A stretch of DNA of 64,000 bases from Stenopsyche tienmushanensis (lineage: Eukaryota; Arthropoda; Insecta; Trichoptera; Stenopsychidae), in contig WACJ01000413.1 of the NCBI GenBank assembly GCA_008973525.1, positions 1-64,000 of the forward strand. The letters are read 5' to 3'. Shown here one piece after another: positions 13,074-26,009 of this stretch; the stretch's first letter is position 1; each line of letters opens with the position of its first letter. The notes under the pieces are model-generated. The model had not been told where the DNA came from and searched no databases. It was given only the letters and a program-made list of their open reading frames with translations. The position numbers and the translations under genes are program-made.

Positions 13074-14712
13074 TTTCCTTCGTGGTTCCATTTATTTCTG
13101 CTGCATCCGGGAAGTGCAGGATGGATGCAATATGTGCACTAAGTTCAATTTCCTGCCTTTTGAGCGTTTGCAGATAATATGTAAGTTTAGCATGTTGTTA
13201 AATAAAAGTGAAGAGTTATATAAACAGAATGTAATATTAGTTGTTTATCTAAAAAATATAATAATGGAAAACGACATATTAATTCTTTAATATACCGTCC
13301 ATCAATTTAATTTGAAGATATGTTGGGTAGATGCAATGCATCAATATCAAAAGATGTTGGTTTAATAAAAGTTAGAAGTTGTATTAAAAATTGTTGGGTA
13401 AAATAAATAAATATTGATATGTATTTTTTCTCGAAATTTGCAAATAATATTTTTACAATTTTGAATTACATATTTTTAAAAATCACTTTGAAGCAAATAA
13501 GCAAAAATACATTGTTAAAGATATTTGCTTTGAGATTATTAGATTTGGATATATATAAAGTTCGAATGGCAAATTAACTAATTGATGAATTAATTAAAAT
13601 TATGGTATTAGCATACTATGAAGATTATTTAAGCTAAAAAAAATGTATCCACTAGAAACAATATTTATTGAAAATATGTGAAAAACAAAGCCAAAAAGCC
13701 TTGTAACGTAAATTACGCCGTACAAAGTAATGTCGCTCTTGTATATCATAGTGGCATCTAGCGGACCCAGATTGATCAATTCAATATATTTATATCAAAA
13801 TTATATTAATTAAGTAAATTCATAAAAAAATCGCATTATTAAATTAGATTAAATTTATATTTCATATTTTAATGGTGCTAATTATTCAGTGGAGCTATTT
13901 TTGTTCAGGTTTGAGATTAATGGAAGCGAATCAGAGAGTTCTTTGTTCTAAAGCGGATTTAATTACGGTGAAATGATGATGAGGATTAAAGAAATATAAA
14001 AGTTTAAAATGATTATTAATCATTTAAATCGCATTATTAAATAAAATATGATATAACTCGACTCAAATAAGAAATCTTCCGGTTTCGAAAGCACAAAGAG
14101 AAATTTAAAAATTAAGCTGAGAGGTCTTAAGTTTCAATAATGCTGTAGATTGGATGCAACCAGTGGTTAAACGGATTTAAAATTGCTGGATGATTTATTT
14201 TACAGAGTGCACGAAAGTGGGCGGCCTTTAATAGGGCGGTTTGCGCGCCGCGCTTCTAGAATTTTCCAACGCTGTGGGGTAGGTAAAATAATAGCATTCG
14301 GGGTGGCTAGTGGGTGGCTAAATGCGCATGTAGCCTACTGCTCTCATCTCCCAGGTTATGGAATGAGATACTGCGATGGTTCCCGGAACATTGAATGCAA
14401 TATATTGATCGGTCTGACCAGGTTTTGCTTTGTTAGCCCGGGATTTGTGATGGCTTTAAATTTTCAGCATGCAAAATAAGTGACGAAAATATAAGAATAA
14501 ATAATATTATTTATAAAATTAATAAATTAGATCTACAAATTAGGTTTTTTCCCACATAGACAAAAGAGTGTCACAAATATTTATTTTGATGCTTCCCCTT
14601 TCTTAAAATTATTTGGAAAATCCATTAATTTTGCCCAGATGCCGGAATGAATTCTTGAACTTTCTATAACTATACATTGAGGTTGTACAGTCATCCAATT
14701 TTTAAAATAATA

Positions 14713-14839
14713 TACACTCATCCCCCGATTTACGCGGTATCCATTTTACTTCATAATTTATGTTTTTTAAAATTTGTTTATCCGATTTACACGTTTTCTC
14801 TCGGAACGAATCTACCGCTTAAATCGAGATATGAGTGTA
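14713..14839. mobile_element. 127-bp MITE with inverted ends
   Basis: The left end TACACTCATCCCCCGATTTA and the reverse of the right end TACACTCATATCTCGATTTA continue as CGCGGTA and AGCGGTA, matching at about 23 of 27 positions. TA lies at both outer edges, consistent with TA target duplication. It has no coding capacity. The incidental 72-codon ORF over it has no support. This fits a Tc1/mariner- or pogo-related MITE. Confidence 0.75.
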
Positions 14840-14849
14840 GTTTGATCGA

Positions 14850-15445
14850 TTCGCATTTATTAAATTTCAATTTTTACAACTTATCACTTTGTTAGAATGC
14901 TCTGCTTGTTTAAAAAAATGTCTATTAGGACAGAAAATTAGAGAAGAGACATCAATATGGCTTAATGAATACGCAACAATTAAATTAGTCACTACATCAA
15001 GTGAGACTTGTTTGGTGTAGACAAGGGGGAAAATGAGGAAGGGTCGTACGTCCGCAGGGTACGAATATTTTTTACATTTCCACCCTTATATGCAACACCG
15101 GACTACTATCATGTTAAAAGAAGTTCATTTAAATACCATCAGTTTGGTAGTTTTTATTTATATTTCAAAAGCTTTAAATGTTCCTTGAAGCATGTTTGTC
15201 ATGATTTGAAGATCATATAATCTTGGCTTGATAATTTTATGGGAAATCTTTGTAATGTAAGCATTTATGGAAAATTTGAAACTTGTAAACATAAAAAAAA
15301 TTGCATCAAATCCTGATGTATGCTATGTATTGCTTTTTTTAATCCAAGTATAGCTAATGCATATTCACATATTAAAATCATACATATTTCATCTGATGAG
15401 TCATATTTTTAAATGTGAATTTTAAATTTGTTCAGGACGGATTTA
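14850..15445. other. no gene recognised
   Basis: AT-rich sequence with one 70-codon ORF at 15008-15220 that shows no motif. Confidence 0.4.
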
Positions 15446-16336
15446 TTAGGTTGTCCCATAAGTTTCTTTCGTAAATGAACACAGATCTAATCATAACCAT
15501 GGTTGAAGAAAACCCGCGATATATTGTTCGCGAAATAGCTAACAAGTTAGAAATTCCAAGAACATCTGTCCATAATATTCTGACAAAATTAGACTACATC
15601 AATTGTTCACATGTATGGCTTCCTCATGAACTGACTGACTCAAATAAACTTCAGCATATTTGAACATGCGATCTTCTTCTCCAACGACATAATAGCCAAT
15701 ATTTTCTGAAGAGTCACTGGAGATGAAAGTTGAATACTCTATGAGAATATCCAACGTAAGCGGTCTTGGACCGAGGGTACAGAAGCTTTAACTGTAGCTA
15801 AATCTGGCCTACACCCAAAAACAGTTTTGCTATGCATTTGGTGGGACTGGAAGGGGGTATTTTATTATGAGCTACTTCAGCAAGGTGAAAAGATCAATTC
15901 AATAAAATATTGTTTCCAACTAAACAATCTAAAGGATGAAATTGCCAAAAAAAAAAACGGCCAGAATTAGCGAACAGACGAGGCGTTGTTTTTCATCACG
16001 ATAACACCCAGCCTCATGTGTCTTTGCTCGTCAGAAATAAATTATTATCATTTGACTGAGATGTTTTACCTCATCCTCCATACTCTCCGGATTGAAAAAT
16101 TCTTTACGTGGTAAAAATTTTAATTCAAAAAGTGATATAAAAATGTACCTTGATCAATATTATGCCAACAAACCTGGGAAATTTTGACAAGAGGGCATTA
16201 TGAGGCTTCCGGAGAGATGGAGAAATGTAATAGAACAGAATGGATGATATATTATTCAATAAATTTTGATACAATACAAATTATTGTTTATTTTTTTCTT
16301 AATATGAAAACGAAAGAAACTTATGGAACACCCTAA
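15446..16336 (+). mobile_element. internally deleted mariner with both ends
   Basis: Terminal inverted repeats of 27 bp at 15446-15472 and 16310-16336 match at 25 positions. The left begins TTAGGTTGTCCCATAAGTTT and the right, reversed, begins TTAGGGTGTTCCATAAGTTT. TA lies directly outside each end (15444-15445 and 16337-16338), the expected mariner target duplication. At 891 bp it is about 400 bp shorter than a typical mariner (about 1.3 kb). Confidence 0.92.
15475..16250 (+). pseudogene. mariner transposase pseudogene
   Basis: Starts 3 bp inside the left terminal repeat with an ATG. The first DNA-binding helix-turn-helix half is missing. What remains begins MVEENPRYIVREIANKLEI, the second helix-turn-helix, then the linker WLPHELTDSN. 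The region of the first catalytic Asp (usually VTGDE) has lost its frame near 15715-15740. The IQRKRSW and LLCIWWDWKG blocks follow, then HHDNTQPH (second Asp). After that the block carrying the third Asp is deleted: the sequence jumps from about 16090 to the C-terminal GIMRLPERW. It also has stops and a run of A near 15947. It cannot make a working enzyme but could be moved in trans. Confidence 0.92.
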
Positions 16337-16982
16337 TACTTGAAAAAATGGCATAAAAGCTTTAATTTTTTTTCTCCATATTTAGCTATTTTTTGGAGAA
16401 GATTTATAATATAATTTGAATGTAAATTTTCTATAATATCTAATTAAAGACAAATCTGTTATTATCTTATGCAATCTCAAGATATTCAAATTTTACATAT
16501 TTACTCTTAAATTAACGCACGAATGTATTAATCAAACGTGCAATCCAAGGCTTTGTGTTTTATAGAAAACTTTCATGGATTGCATTAAATATATGAGAGA
16601 GTTTGTATGGGATTATTTTAGTTCCGAGCGTTCTCACGGACGCGTGAATAAATTAACGGCGACCTGAGCATGAACGATTTATATGTGAATGTGGAATTAT
16701 AATGTCCAGCATGGAATATATCTGGATTTGAAAATTGTAGCCAAATATAGATAGATATTTAAATATGAATTAAGATCCTGCTTATAATTTTTATTTTAGA
16801 AAACGCATGGAATAACGGTGCATAATTTTGCAAAAATTGAGAATTCCAATAATAGATATAGTAAACGATTTTTCGTGGCTTATTCATATCATAAATGTGA
16901 TATTTAAACACATTTTGGTAACGTCTGACATCAATTATATTAGGATTCGTTTTTTAAGATTTGCAAAAAAAAATATTTAATT

Positions 16983-18133
<1,151 letters not shown>

Positions 18134-18139
18134 TTGAAT

Positions 18140-18680
18140 TTTTATTGATCATATAAATTCCATTATGTTAAACAGGGACGTCATTTTGGATGGACAAATG
18201 GAGGAAAATGCCCCCCCCCCTCTAGATTTGCCACTTAAAGAGAGTTTTCAAATATTAATACAAATATTTTTAATAGAATGCGTATGAATATATAGATGTT
18301 TTTAGGGAAAAATTAACTATTTATTATTTATATAATTAAATTTAAAAAGAATATGTAATAAAAATTATGTTCACGTATTGTTTTCGACTTCTAAATTTTG
18401 TTGCACCGTCACATTATCCGAATTATTTACAATAATCCGAATACATTCAAATTTAAATTAATTCAAATATTACTTCGAAATTTTTCACTAAACGAGTATT
18501 CGCACTTTGGTATAAGGATGTTTATACAAAGTAAGCTTTATGCTAATAAAACCGTGCATATCGGTTCATTACAATGTTTATAAGCCGCAGGAAGCATTCC
18601 GTGTTAGCTTGGATACTTAAACAAACATTTGCAAATGGAATTCAGTCACAAAAGTATGGTTGCCTTTTATTTGCAAGTCG
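18140..18680. other. no gene recognised
   Basis: AT-rich sequence. A run of ten or more C lies near 18211. Possibly contains the lost 3' end of the hAT remnant to the left. Confidence 0.3.
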
Positions 18681-18683
18681 CAA

Positions 18684-19013
18684 ATGGCTAATGTACGTGA
18701 GCAAAAGCGTCTGATTTTGAGCAAAATATTTATGCATGGGCAGTTTATTGATTTATGGCAATGGTACCATAACGAAATGCAAAAATGACACGAATACTCG
18801 GAGCAATATCTTTGGACATGGCTCATAATACGAAGGATATAACCGAGCGAAATTCAAGCCGAAATGCATAAATATCATGTATTTGGAAAGTCGAACCTTC
18901 AACGTATGCTTAAAAAAGGTTCATGGACAGTCAGAGAAATAATAAATGCTTTGAATCATTTGAATGCGGGCGAGATCTTCAAAAATAATATTTATGAAGA
19001 TGAAAAGATTTAA
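18684..19013 (+). pseudogene. unidentified broken reading frame
   Basis: One frame of 110 codons is interrupted only by TGA at 18786 and TAA at 18840 and ends with TAA at 19011-19013. That is unusually open for such AT-rich sequence. It reads MANVREQKRLILSKIF, then DLWQWYHNEMQK, then after the stops IQAEMHKYHVFGKSNLQ and GSWTVREIINALNHL. The composition looks protein-like (W, Q, H and charged residues), but I recognise no family. It could be a relic of a retrogene or of a transposon. It could also be chance. Confidence 0.3.
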
Positions 19014-19014
19014 C

Positions 19015-21755
19015 ATATAAATGGAGTAAATGTCTCAGAACCTTTTTTTGTCATTTGAAAATTACAAAAGGTAGATGAAAAATGTATTTGCTAGAGAGGC
19101 GATGATCTAAATTTTCAATTACTAAGGTAAAGGTGATTATTATTTAAAATACTGACAGTATAATTATCAAGATTGGGAAGTCAATTACTTTCCAAAAATC
19201 TTTCATAATGTCATGGTATCAAACTTTACAGAAATGTTGTTCTCTGACACAACGAATGAGCATTTTTATATCGGACATTTATGGATATTATTATGCAAAA
19301 TATACTCGTATTATCTATCTCAATCCGTCAAACTATATGGACACTTGGAGTTCGTGAATAATATAAATCTTGATAAAAATATTAGACTTGGTAGGTTATA
19401 TAAAAATAATTTGCACTTAGTAGTTTTAATTGTTCCAACAATAATACTTCTAATTAATACAAATAAAAATATATTTGATTTACTTGTGAATGATTAATTA
19501 TTTGTCATTTCATTGCGATTTTTAGCATGATAAAAATGTGCTATGGTAATTTATTAGGGCTGTTTTAATATTTTTTGCGTGTAATTTTTACAATATATAA
19601 TAAAATAGGTAGTGTTTCTGTAATCAGAACGAAATGTGGTGGTTATGATATGGATGTTGAAAGTTATGTACCATATAAAATAAAATGATATAAAATATCA
19701 TGCCTTTATGAAAAATGATTTAAATGATAACGTAATTAATTTCAAATTATTTATGTAAAAATGTACAATAAACTTATAAGTTAGCAAGCTTATCCGTGTT
19801 AAATATAAGTAAAGCCTCGCATGTAATAGCCGGTTAAAAAAGGTATTTGTGAGTTTAAAAAATGTGGATAAAATTAAGAAAATACTTACATATATAAATC
19901 GACTGCAACACTTTTGATCATACAAAAGCCTGGTAAGTTCACAGCAAACACCTTATATACTTACAAATCTTTTAGTTTTAATATTCCCTTATTTCTTCCT
20001 TGACCCTTTTGCCAATAAGGTGGTCTGGCCGGACTATTATGATTTTGCAATGAGTTTTTGTAATAGTCATGTATAAATTATACCAAATCGCCTTGAGTTT
20101 GTCCTTTTAATAGTTTTACAGTAAGTATATTTAGTACGATAATTTGTTTACCTATTTAATTTCATTTTATTGACAAAAGGGTTAAATATGATATCGATTT
20201 AAAAAAAATTGGCTGCAACTAATTCATTAAGAAGTTCTGTCTTATTCAAGTAATCACATGTAGATCTTTTTGTTTTTTTGTATTGCTTCTATTTAAATCC
20301 GAAAATTTTCAGATGCTGCTTAATGTACTTTTACGTTTTACTATATTGCTTTACGTGTGTAAAATGTAATTGTATTTATATTAAAACAAAGACATATTTT
20401 AACTTATTAAAGAAGAACTTTTAAGCCAGATGAAATGATATAAAATGAGTTTTTGATTTCATCAAACAAAATATTATCAAAAGATTAAAGCGTGATTGCA
20501 AACATCATCCATTTTAGATTTATTTTCCACTACGATCGATTGATAATATATATGGCTATAAAAGACAGACGACAAAATATTTGGATAAATTTCGACAAAA
20601 ACCTATTATATTCTTGGATTGTAATAATCTTTTAAGAATTTATATAATCAAAGTGTGATTAATTGAAAGTATTCATTGAATTCATCATAAATCTCATGAT
20701 CCATAACATTGTATTTAATATTCTACGACGTATATGTGCGTTGTTTAGAAACATGGGTAAGCTTCTGATTCATTTATCAGTTTAAATATTTAATCAATAG
20801 CATGATTCGTATTATTTGCCAATTTGTCATGATGTTAATGATTTATATTCATTAGATAAATATGCTGTTGATTGTAGCTTAGATATCAAGACATATCTCA
20901 GTCTCCATTTATCAAGATTTTAATTCATTGGACTGTTGTCCTTTTGAGTCATGAAACGACCCTACAGGATGATGTGAAAAATACTTTAAAAAACGGTATT
21001 ATTTCCGACCCCCCCCCCTAATTAATTTGAATTAATATATATATATTTGAGCTACGCCAAGTAAAATGGATGATATTTGAGTGATTCGCAAAATTCTGGC
21101 TAAGTGTGATTTAAACAGCTATATTACAAATTTAATAATATGTTTTAAAAGATCTATAATATTAATGAAGCACTGCATCAACTAGCTTATATAATATATG
21201 TATATTTATGGATAATTTTTACCTTTTTTTTTCTTATTTTTTCTTCGATTACGCCAATGAAGTTCGGTGCAGTTAACAATTTGCAATTGCAGTCATTAAA
21301 TTAGTAGTCGACAGTCGTCGTTTTATGAAATCATTATTAATAAGATGATTCAATTAGCCGATATAAAATTTATTCTAATGCTTCTAATCGTACCAAGATA
21401 GTGCTTGATTGTATATTATGCTCGTAAATGTATATCGCATTTTTGGCAAAATGCATGCAATACTAGTTCAACATTTTCTATAAGAGCTCAATCGCATTGT
21501 ATTGATTGTTTGGCATGTTTATAAGCATATCCAATTAATTTTAGCAAATTATCCGTTTTGTTCTGATTTCAACGCAACATATTTACATAAAGAGTTTCTT
21601 GCAAAAATGCATCGCCGCCATACACTTTTATTAGAAATTCCGATACTTACTTATCGAAATCGAATGTCCTCTGCTTCATCGGTGTCCCTGTTTGATTATA
21701 AATGTGCGTAATAATTTCAGCGCAATTTTAAATTCATGCAGCATAAAATTCGCTT
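19015..21755. other. AT-rich stretch, no gene recognised
   Basis: Several ORFs of 69-94 codons occur on both strands without motifs. A poly-C run lies near 21011. No element ends are seen. Confidence 0.4.
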
Positions 21756-21762
21756 GGTGTTT

Positions 21763-21807
21763 AAAATGGCGGCTTAAATTATTTGGCTGAAAATGCGCAT
21801 GCGCATT
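21763..21807 (+). promoter_or_regulatory. candidate promoter motif pair (YY1-like and NRF1-like)
   Basis: AAAATGGCGGC (21763-21773) matches the core of the YY1/Pho site. AATGCGCATGCGCATT (21792-21807) is a perfect 16-bp palindrome containing the NRF1-type core GCGCATGCGC. Both motifs are known from promoters of widely expressed animal genes, often near the start site. No coding exon is visible directly downstream on either strand, so the role is inferred only. Confidence 0.35.
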
Positions 21808-22612
21808 GCATCTGCATACATGTCGCGTCATATTGTATCAGTATATTTGAATCGCAAAAAATGCGCATCATTATAAATGGGTAAAATATAATGAATTGGA
21901 ATAGAAATGAAAACAAGATGTACACTCAGGAGATTTTTATATTTAAGCTTGTGCGTTACATTAAGGAAATATTACAATAACAAGCATTGTTTTTTCAAAT
22001 GGCAAAACATATTTAAAGTGCGCAGATTGATATACATATATATTTTTAACATACACCGAAGAAAAATTGTTATATATTTGTTGATTACACATAGATTGGA
22101 ATCGAACTATATCTAAATACACAATATTCAATGGGTAATGCATAAAATCTATTTTCATAGAAATGAACTTGAGCTGTGGATGCATATATTTGAGATTGAG
22201 ATTGTTACAGTATTTAGGATTTTTAGAAAATGAACATTTTGATGGTAAATAATACATAATTCTTCGAGTGCTAATAAACTGAGATTTTTAAATGTACGAT
22301 TTTATGTTATCAAAGTCTTAAGCTCCGGGGGTGGATTTTAAGCTTTTGAATTGAGAGACATAATTTTTAGAAAAATATAATCATTAATTGGCTCAGGGAG
22401 GGAGATACAAGGTTGTAAATATTTATTTTGTGTTACCTTCATTAGTGTTGAATATTATGGTCAAAAAATATTTTTTTTTGTATAAAGGTAAAATAAGTCT
22501 TTATGTATAATTCGATCGAATTGTTGAAAATGATTACTTAAAATATTATTATAATATGGAATGAATACAACATCGAGACACGACATTTAGATTGAATAGA
22601 ATGCAACACCAA

Positions 22613-22625
22613 TTTATTCTTTATT
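22613..22625 (-). terminator. polyadenylation signals of the minus-strand host gene
   Basis: Two AATAAA hexamers on the minus strand (22613-22618 and 22620-22625) lie about 130-145 bp downstream of the stop codon of the exon at 22758-23269. That is a sensible 3' UTR distance, but the hexamer is common in AT-rich DNA. Confidence 0.4.
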
Positions 22626-22757
22626 TAATCAAGAACTCTTTGTGAATTATTTGTAAAAAGAAATTTAGAGAGTATTGGGTATAGGAGTCTATAAGTAATG
22701 TTTCAAGTCAGAAAATGGTTGGTTGATGGTCCTGATTAAATAAAGAGTAACTTGAAT

Positions 22758-23269
22758 TTAATGAATGTTCATCCCTTCGTCATCGGATTCCGAGTCATTA
22801 TCGGGCTCGGCAGGATTCGGATCGTTTGTGTTATTAGCAGTATTTATTATTCTTATGGTTTCCAATGGTTCCGGAATTTCTCTCTCCCCACGAACGAACT
22901 CGAGTCCTCCAGCAATCGACTGATCTAATTCAAACTGAAACTCCGGAGAATATTCCGCGTTTCGGAGGTTCAGCTGCATTTCCATGTAATTCAAAGTACG
23001 GTTAATATCACGAGATGAAAGATTTCCGAATCGTTTAATATTTACCGATGACGTTAAAGATTCATCTTGCAGGCCGACCGAAGGAAGACATGACGGTCCG
23101 CAATTTGGTGCCGCTGGGCACATAACGAGGGAATGTAATCCCTCGAAAGTTGGAACTGATGACGATCCAGATGCTTCGTCCAGAAAGGGACTTTGAGGTC
23201 TAGCATACGGCAGTTCCATAACATGGACCATGTTAACGGTATGGTATCGTTCAGGGTGGTTAAAAGGAC
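22758..23269 (-). CDS. terminal coding exon of an unidentified host gene
   Basis: The exon is bounded upstream by a splice acceptor (TTTCATAG then GTCCTTTT) and ends with a stop at its left edge. It reads PFNHPERYHTVNMVHVMELP at the start. Then come serine/proline-rich sequence, a Cys-rich MCPAAPNCGPSCLP, a probable helical stretch (SSRDINRTLNYMEMQLNLRN), and an acidic tail with SESDDEG. Joining it to the exon at 23783-23926 keeps the frame: the upstream exon leaves one base, and G plus GT makes a Gly codon. Codon use and base composition differ from the surrounding AT-rich DNA. The low-complexity acidic character suggests a disordered regulatory or scaffold C-terminus. I do not recognise the family, and earlier exons must lie further right or be missing. 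Confidence 0.72.
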
Positions 23270-23782
23270 CTATGAAAATAAAAATCCATTAAAAATGTCC
23301 TGATTAAATCTTTTTATAAAGATTTCTTATGCAGCTATAGCTTGACTACTACCAGTAAACCTTGAAGGCATTTTATCACCTGTATTGAAACAGAATGTCT
23401 TTCTAAATATCATATTAAATCGATGGATTTGCCCAATTAAATTTCTTTATTGGGAGAAAAATAGCATGAAATAAAAGTAGGGTAAGTCATTAAATGAAGT
23501 GAAATATTTTCAAGTAATTACACATATTACAAAAATAGTAATTCGAATGTGAACCGTCGATTCAACGAAATAGTTTATTTTATTTTTAGCAGATTATTTA
23601 TAAAATGCTCCATATGTGTTAGGTTTTTGTCTATTATACAACCCCTCATTGTTTTTGAGCAATTATGGCGTTTTCTTATTGAATTCAAATATCAAGTAAA
23701 AATACTCAATCGTAGAAGTTTTTAGTAAATGCCAAGTTATAGATTTTTTGTATTAAAATTTAAATCAAGGAATCATTTTTAC

Positions 23783-23926
23783 CGTTGAAGTCCAAGGATG
23801 GCATAAAAGGAGGGACGCTCTCAAAATCTAAGGGCAGTTCCTCCTCATCCGAGCTCTCGTTGACGTTAATGTTCCAAAAGTCTTGTTCGGGGCTTTCGGG
23901 CCTTGATGGCCGTTCTTGTTGACGTT
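23783..23926 (-). CDS. penultimate coding exon of the same host gene
   Basis: A 144-bp exon on the minus strand, with a pyrimidine-rich acceptor (ATATTTCTTTCAAG) and a donor CG|GTAAAA. It translates as RQQERPSRPESPEQDFWNI, then NVNESSDEEELPLDFESVPP, then FMPSLDFN, and splices in phase 1 to the exon at 22758-23269 across a 513-bp intron. The peptide is acidic and proline-rich, like the next exon. The open frame continues upstream of the acceptor as AT-rich hydrophobic codons, which I take to be intron. The exon that should precede it (also ending in phase 1) was not found. Confidence 0.65.
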
Positions 23927-24069
23927 CTTGAAAGAAATATGTCGTTTTAGGAATAGGAAATTGTATAAATAAATATGAGATTCGTCGATAGGAAAAAATA
24001 ATGATGAATGGCGCGAAAACAAAGAAAAATTGGAAAATATTCCACAGATTAAAACGCTGCATGTTTGTT

Positions 24070-25920
24070 AGACAATTACAAATTTCTGGATGGAATAGTT
24101 ATCAATTAACGCTATTAGTATTGATGCAAATTCTCCATAATAAAAATCGGCTTGTACCAATATTTTTTATGAGAAAATATGCTTTCGAATGATCAGGAGA
24201 TGCACCGCTGCAAACGAAATATTTTTATTCTTGATTTAAAAAAAATAGCTTAAATGTAAATTAAAACAATGTTATTATTGTACAAGTGTGATCAATATTG
24301 CAAATATATGCTTCTAAAATTAACACGTCTGCATGAGAAGTTTCACCTTTAATTTGAAAACTGAATTGCTTCTGTTTGTGACTGCTTCGGGGATCAAGAT
24401 TAAATTTAATGTTGGAAAAGCCAAAAATAATAAATTTGCAATTTAAATAATCATGTATATTTTAGTACAAATATCTACAATGAAATAAGATAACAATATC
24501 ATGGAACGACTACCAAAAAACTCCACTACATGTTGCTATCTGGATTTACCAAAAGTAATAAATTAACAGAAGGATAGCATACCAAATTAATAAAACCATG
24601 AGGAAAAGTAGCATGAACCTTCTTGTCAACAACATGGCGTTCAAATAATAAGCCTAAATAAATTATAGATCGAAATACGATCAAATTAATAAACAGAACA
24701 ATAATAAATATAAATTTTATAATAGGGATCAACTATGTAGTCTATTAATTTTTTGATTTTTTCGATAGAATTCTTCTCTGGTATTTAGCGATGGAGATGT
24801 TCATCTGAAAAGAATAAATTGCAAAGCATTGCGTCATTAAACTACTACCACTATCAAAGCCGTATTCAAAATATTGCAGCAATAAATCTATAAAATCAAT
24901 GAACGATAAAAAAAAAATGTTATAAATATTAGGATCGGAAACGGTTTGTATGAAAACTTTCGATTTCGGTACTTAATTTAATGGAATACAAGTAATCAAT
25001 CACAAAGTAATGTTGTTTAAGATAGCTATGATCCAATGTTAATGTAATGCAATCATTTACATTTCCGTACCCAATTGATTTCAGCGAAAATACAGCATTA
25101 TCCAAACTGAGAAAATTATGAATCAATTGATCATCAAAGCTTATAAAATATTAATGATCTAATTAAATTTGAGTCAGTCTACAGTGCAATCATATTGCAT
25201 ACCAATTTATCATCTTAAATGACATTATATTTGGAGCTCAATCAGATTAATATTATAAAAGTATATCAATACAATATACGTACCTGCGATCCGTGTGAAG
25301 TTATGGTGAATTTGCTTAATCCGTTTGAAATATCTTTTGGATAAATCGATTGGAATTTAAATTTGGTTAAATTGGAATAAATTCAGTATTAGTTTTAATG
25401 GCATAGGATTGAATGATGCATGGAGTATCATTAAAAAAGAACTTAAGCATTGAGAAAAAAGTTTGAATAGAATTAATAATTGTGTGGGCTTCTACTGTAT
25501 AAAATAGGTCATGCTTTATAATTTTTAGGTAAAATAGCGAATAAAATAGATAAGCAATGTAAATATATTAGAATTATCTATAATTAATTCAAAGTAAAAT
25601 GATTAGGGGAAAACATCTATAAGAAATGATTTAAATCTATTGCCTTATTTGTATATCTGGATCGTTGCGTTCTTCAAAAATCTATTTCATTTAATTTTAA
25701 ATGTGTTTAAATCAGAATTTACAATGGAATTACCCAAGAAGCATTATATTTGAAATATGAGCAGATCATGCACGTATTTCCAAATATATATGGTATAATT
25801 AAAAACACAGAAAAGTTGATGAAATCATAAATTCAATTCCTTTCTTGGAATATCGCTGCATAATACATCGCAGAACATAGAAATGCCTCGCTGATTGAAG
25901 GATTTGTAGGCTTAAAAAAG
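24070..25920. other. probable intron or intergenic DNA
   Basis: AT-rich, upstream of the two minus-strand exons. The 5' part of that gene should lie in this direction. A TTCTTTTCAG acceptor-like site on the minus strand near 24805 leads quickly to stops and was not called. Confidence 0.35.
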
Positions 25921-25927
25921 TCGATAC

Positions 25928-26001
25928 CTTGAATCCAGTGCAGCTCGACGTACATACATCAATTCCCGCAGGCGAATGCGGCTTCTTCCTTCAAAGACCA
26001 T
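25928..26001 (-). CDS. possible small exon
   Basis: The minus-strand frame MVFEGRSRIRLRELMYVRRA runs into a donor-like CAAG|GTATCG at 25927. It is rich in Arg and CG relative to its surroundings, which suggests coding. It leaves two bases (phase 2), so it cannot join directly to the exon at 23783-23926 in frame. Another exon would be needed between them. It may be chance. Confidence 0.2.
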
Positions 26002-26009
26002 TGAGAAGA

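Larger units (their letters stand above)
8880..14480 (+). repeat. decayed repeat family with a ~30-bp recurring motif
   Basis: At least 13 places carry a version of GGAATTTTCTGATGCA followed by GTRTTGATCGG. They are near 9035, 9515, 9668, 11020, 11505, 11587, 11767, 12050, 12213, 12555, 12635, 14262 and 14385. A longer shared unit of about 290 bp reads: motif, ATACAGGCATC.TCCAATTTTGCAGC, TACAAAATGCAGTCC, TGGAATGGGTTGTTGGGGAG, motif again, CCATGGTGATCGTCC. The clearest neighbouring units (11587 and 12050) are about 464 bp apart. Short ORFs such as 10915-11166, 12524-12730 and 14183-14479 fall on these units and are not convincing genes. The origin is unknown. Confidence 0.7.

Noticed and set aside
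19213..19497. 94-codon ORF
   Set aside because: It is Ile-, Leu- and Asn-rich as expected from AT-rich DNA, with no motif, no neighbour and no repeat copy.
24526..24732. 68-codon hydrophobic minus-strand ORF upstream of the host exons
   Set aside because: No splice sites fit the phase of the downstream exon, and the codons are those of random AT-rich DNA.
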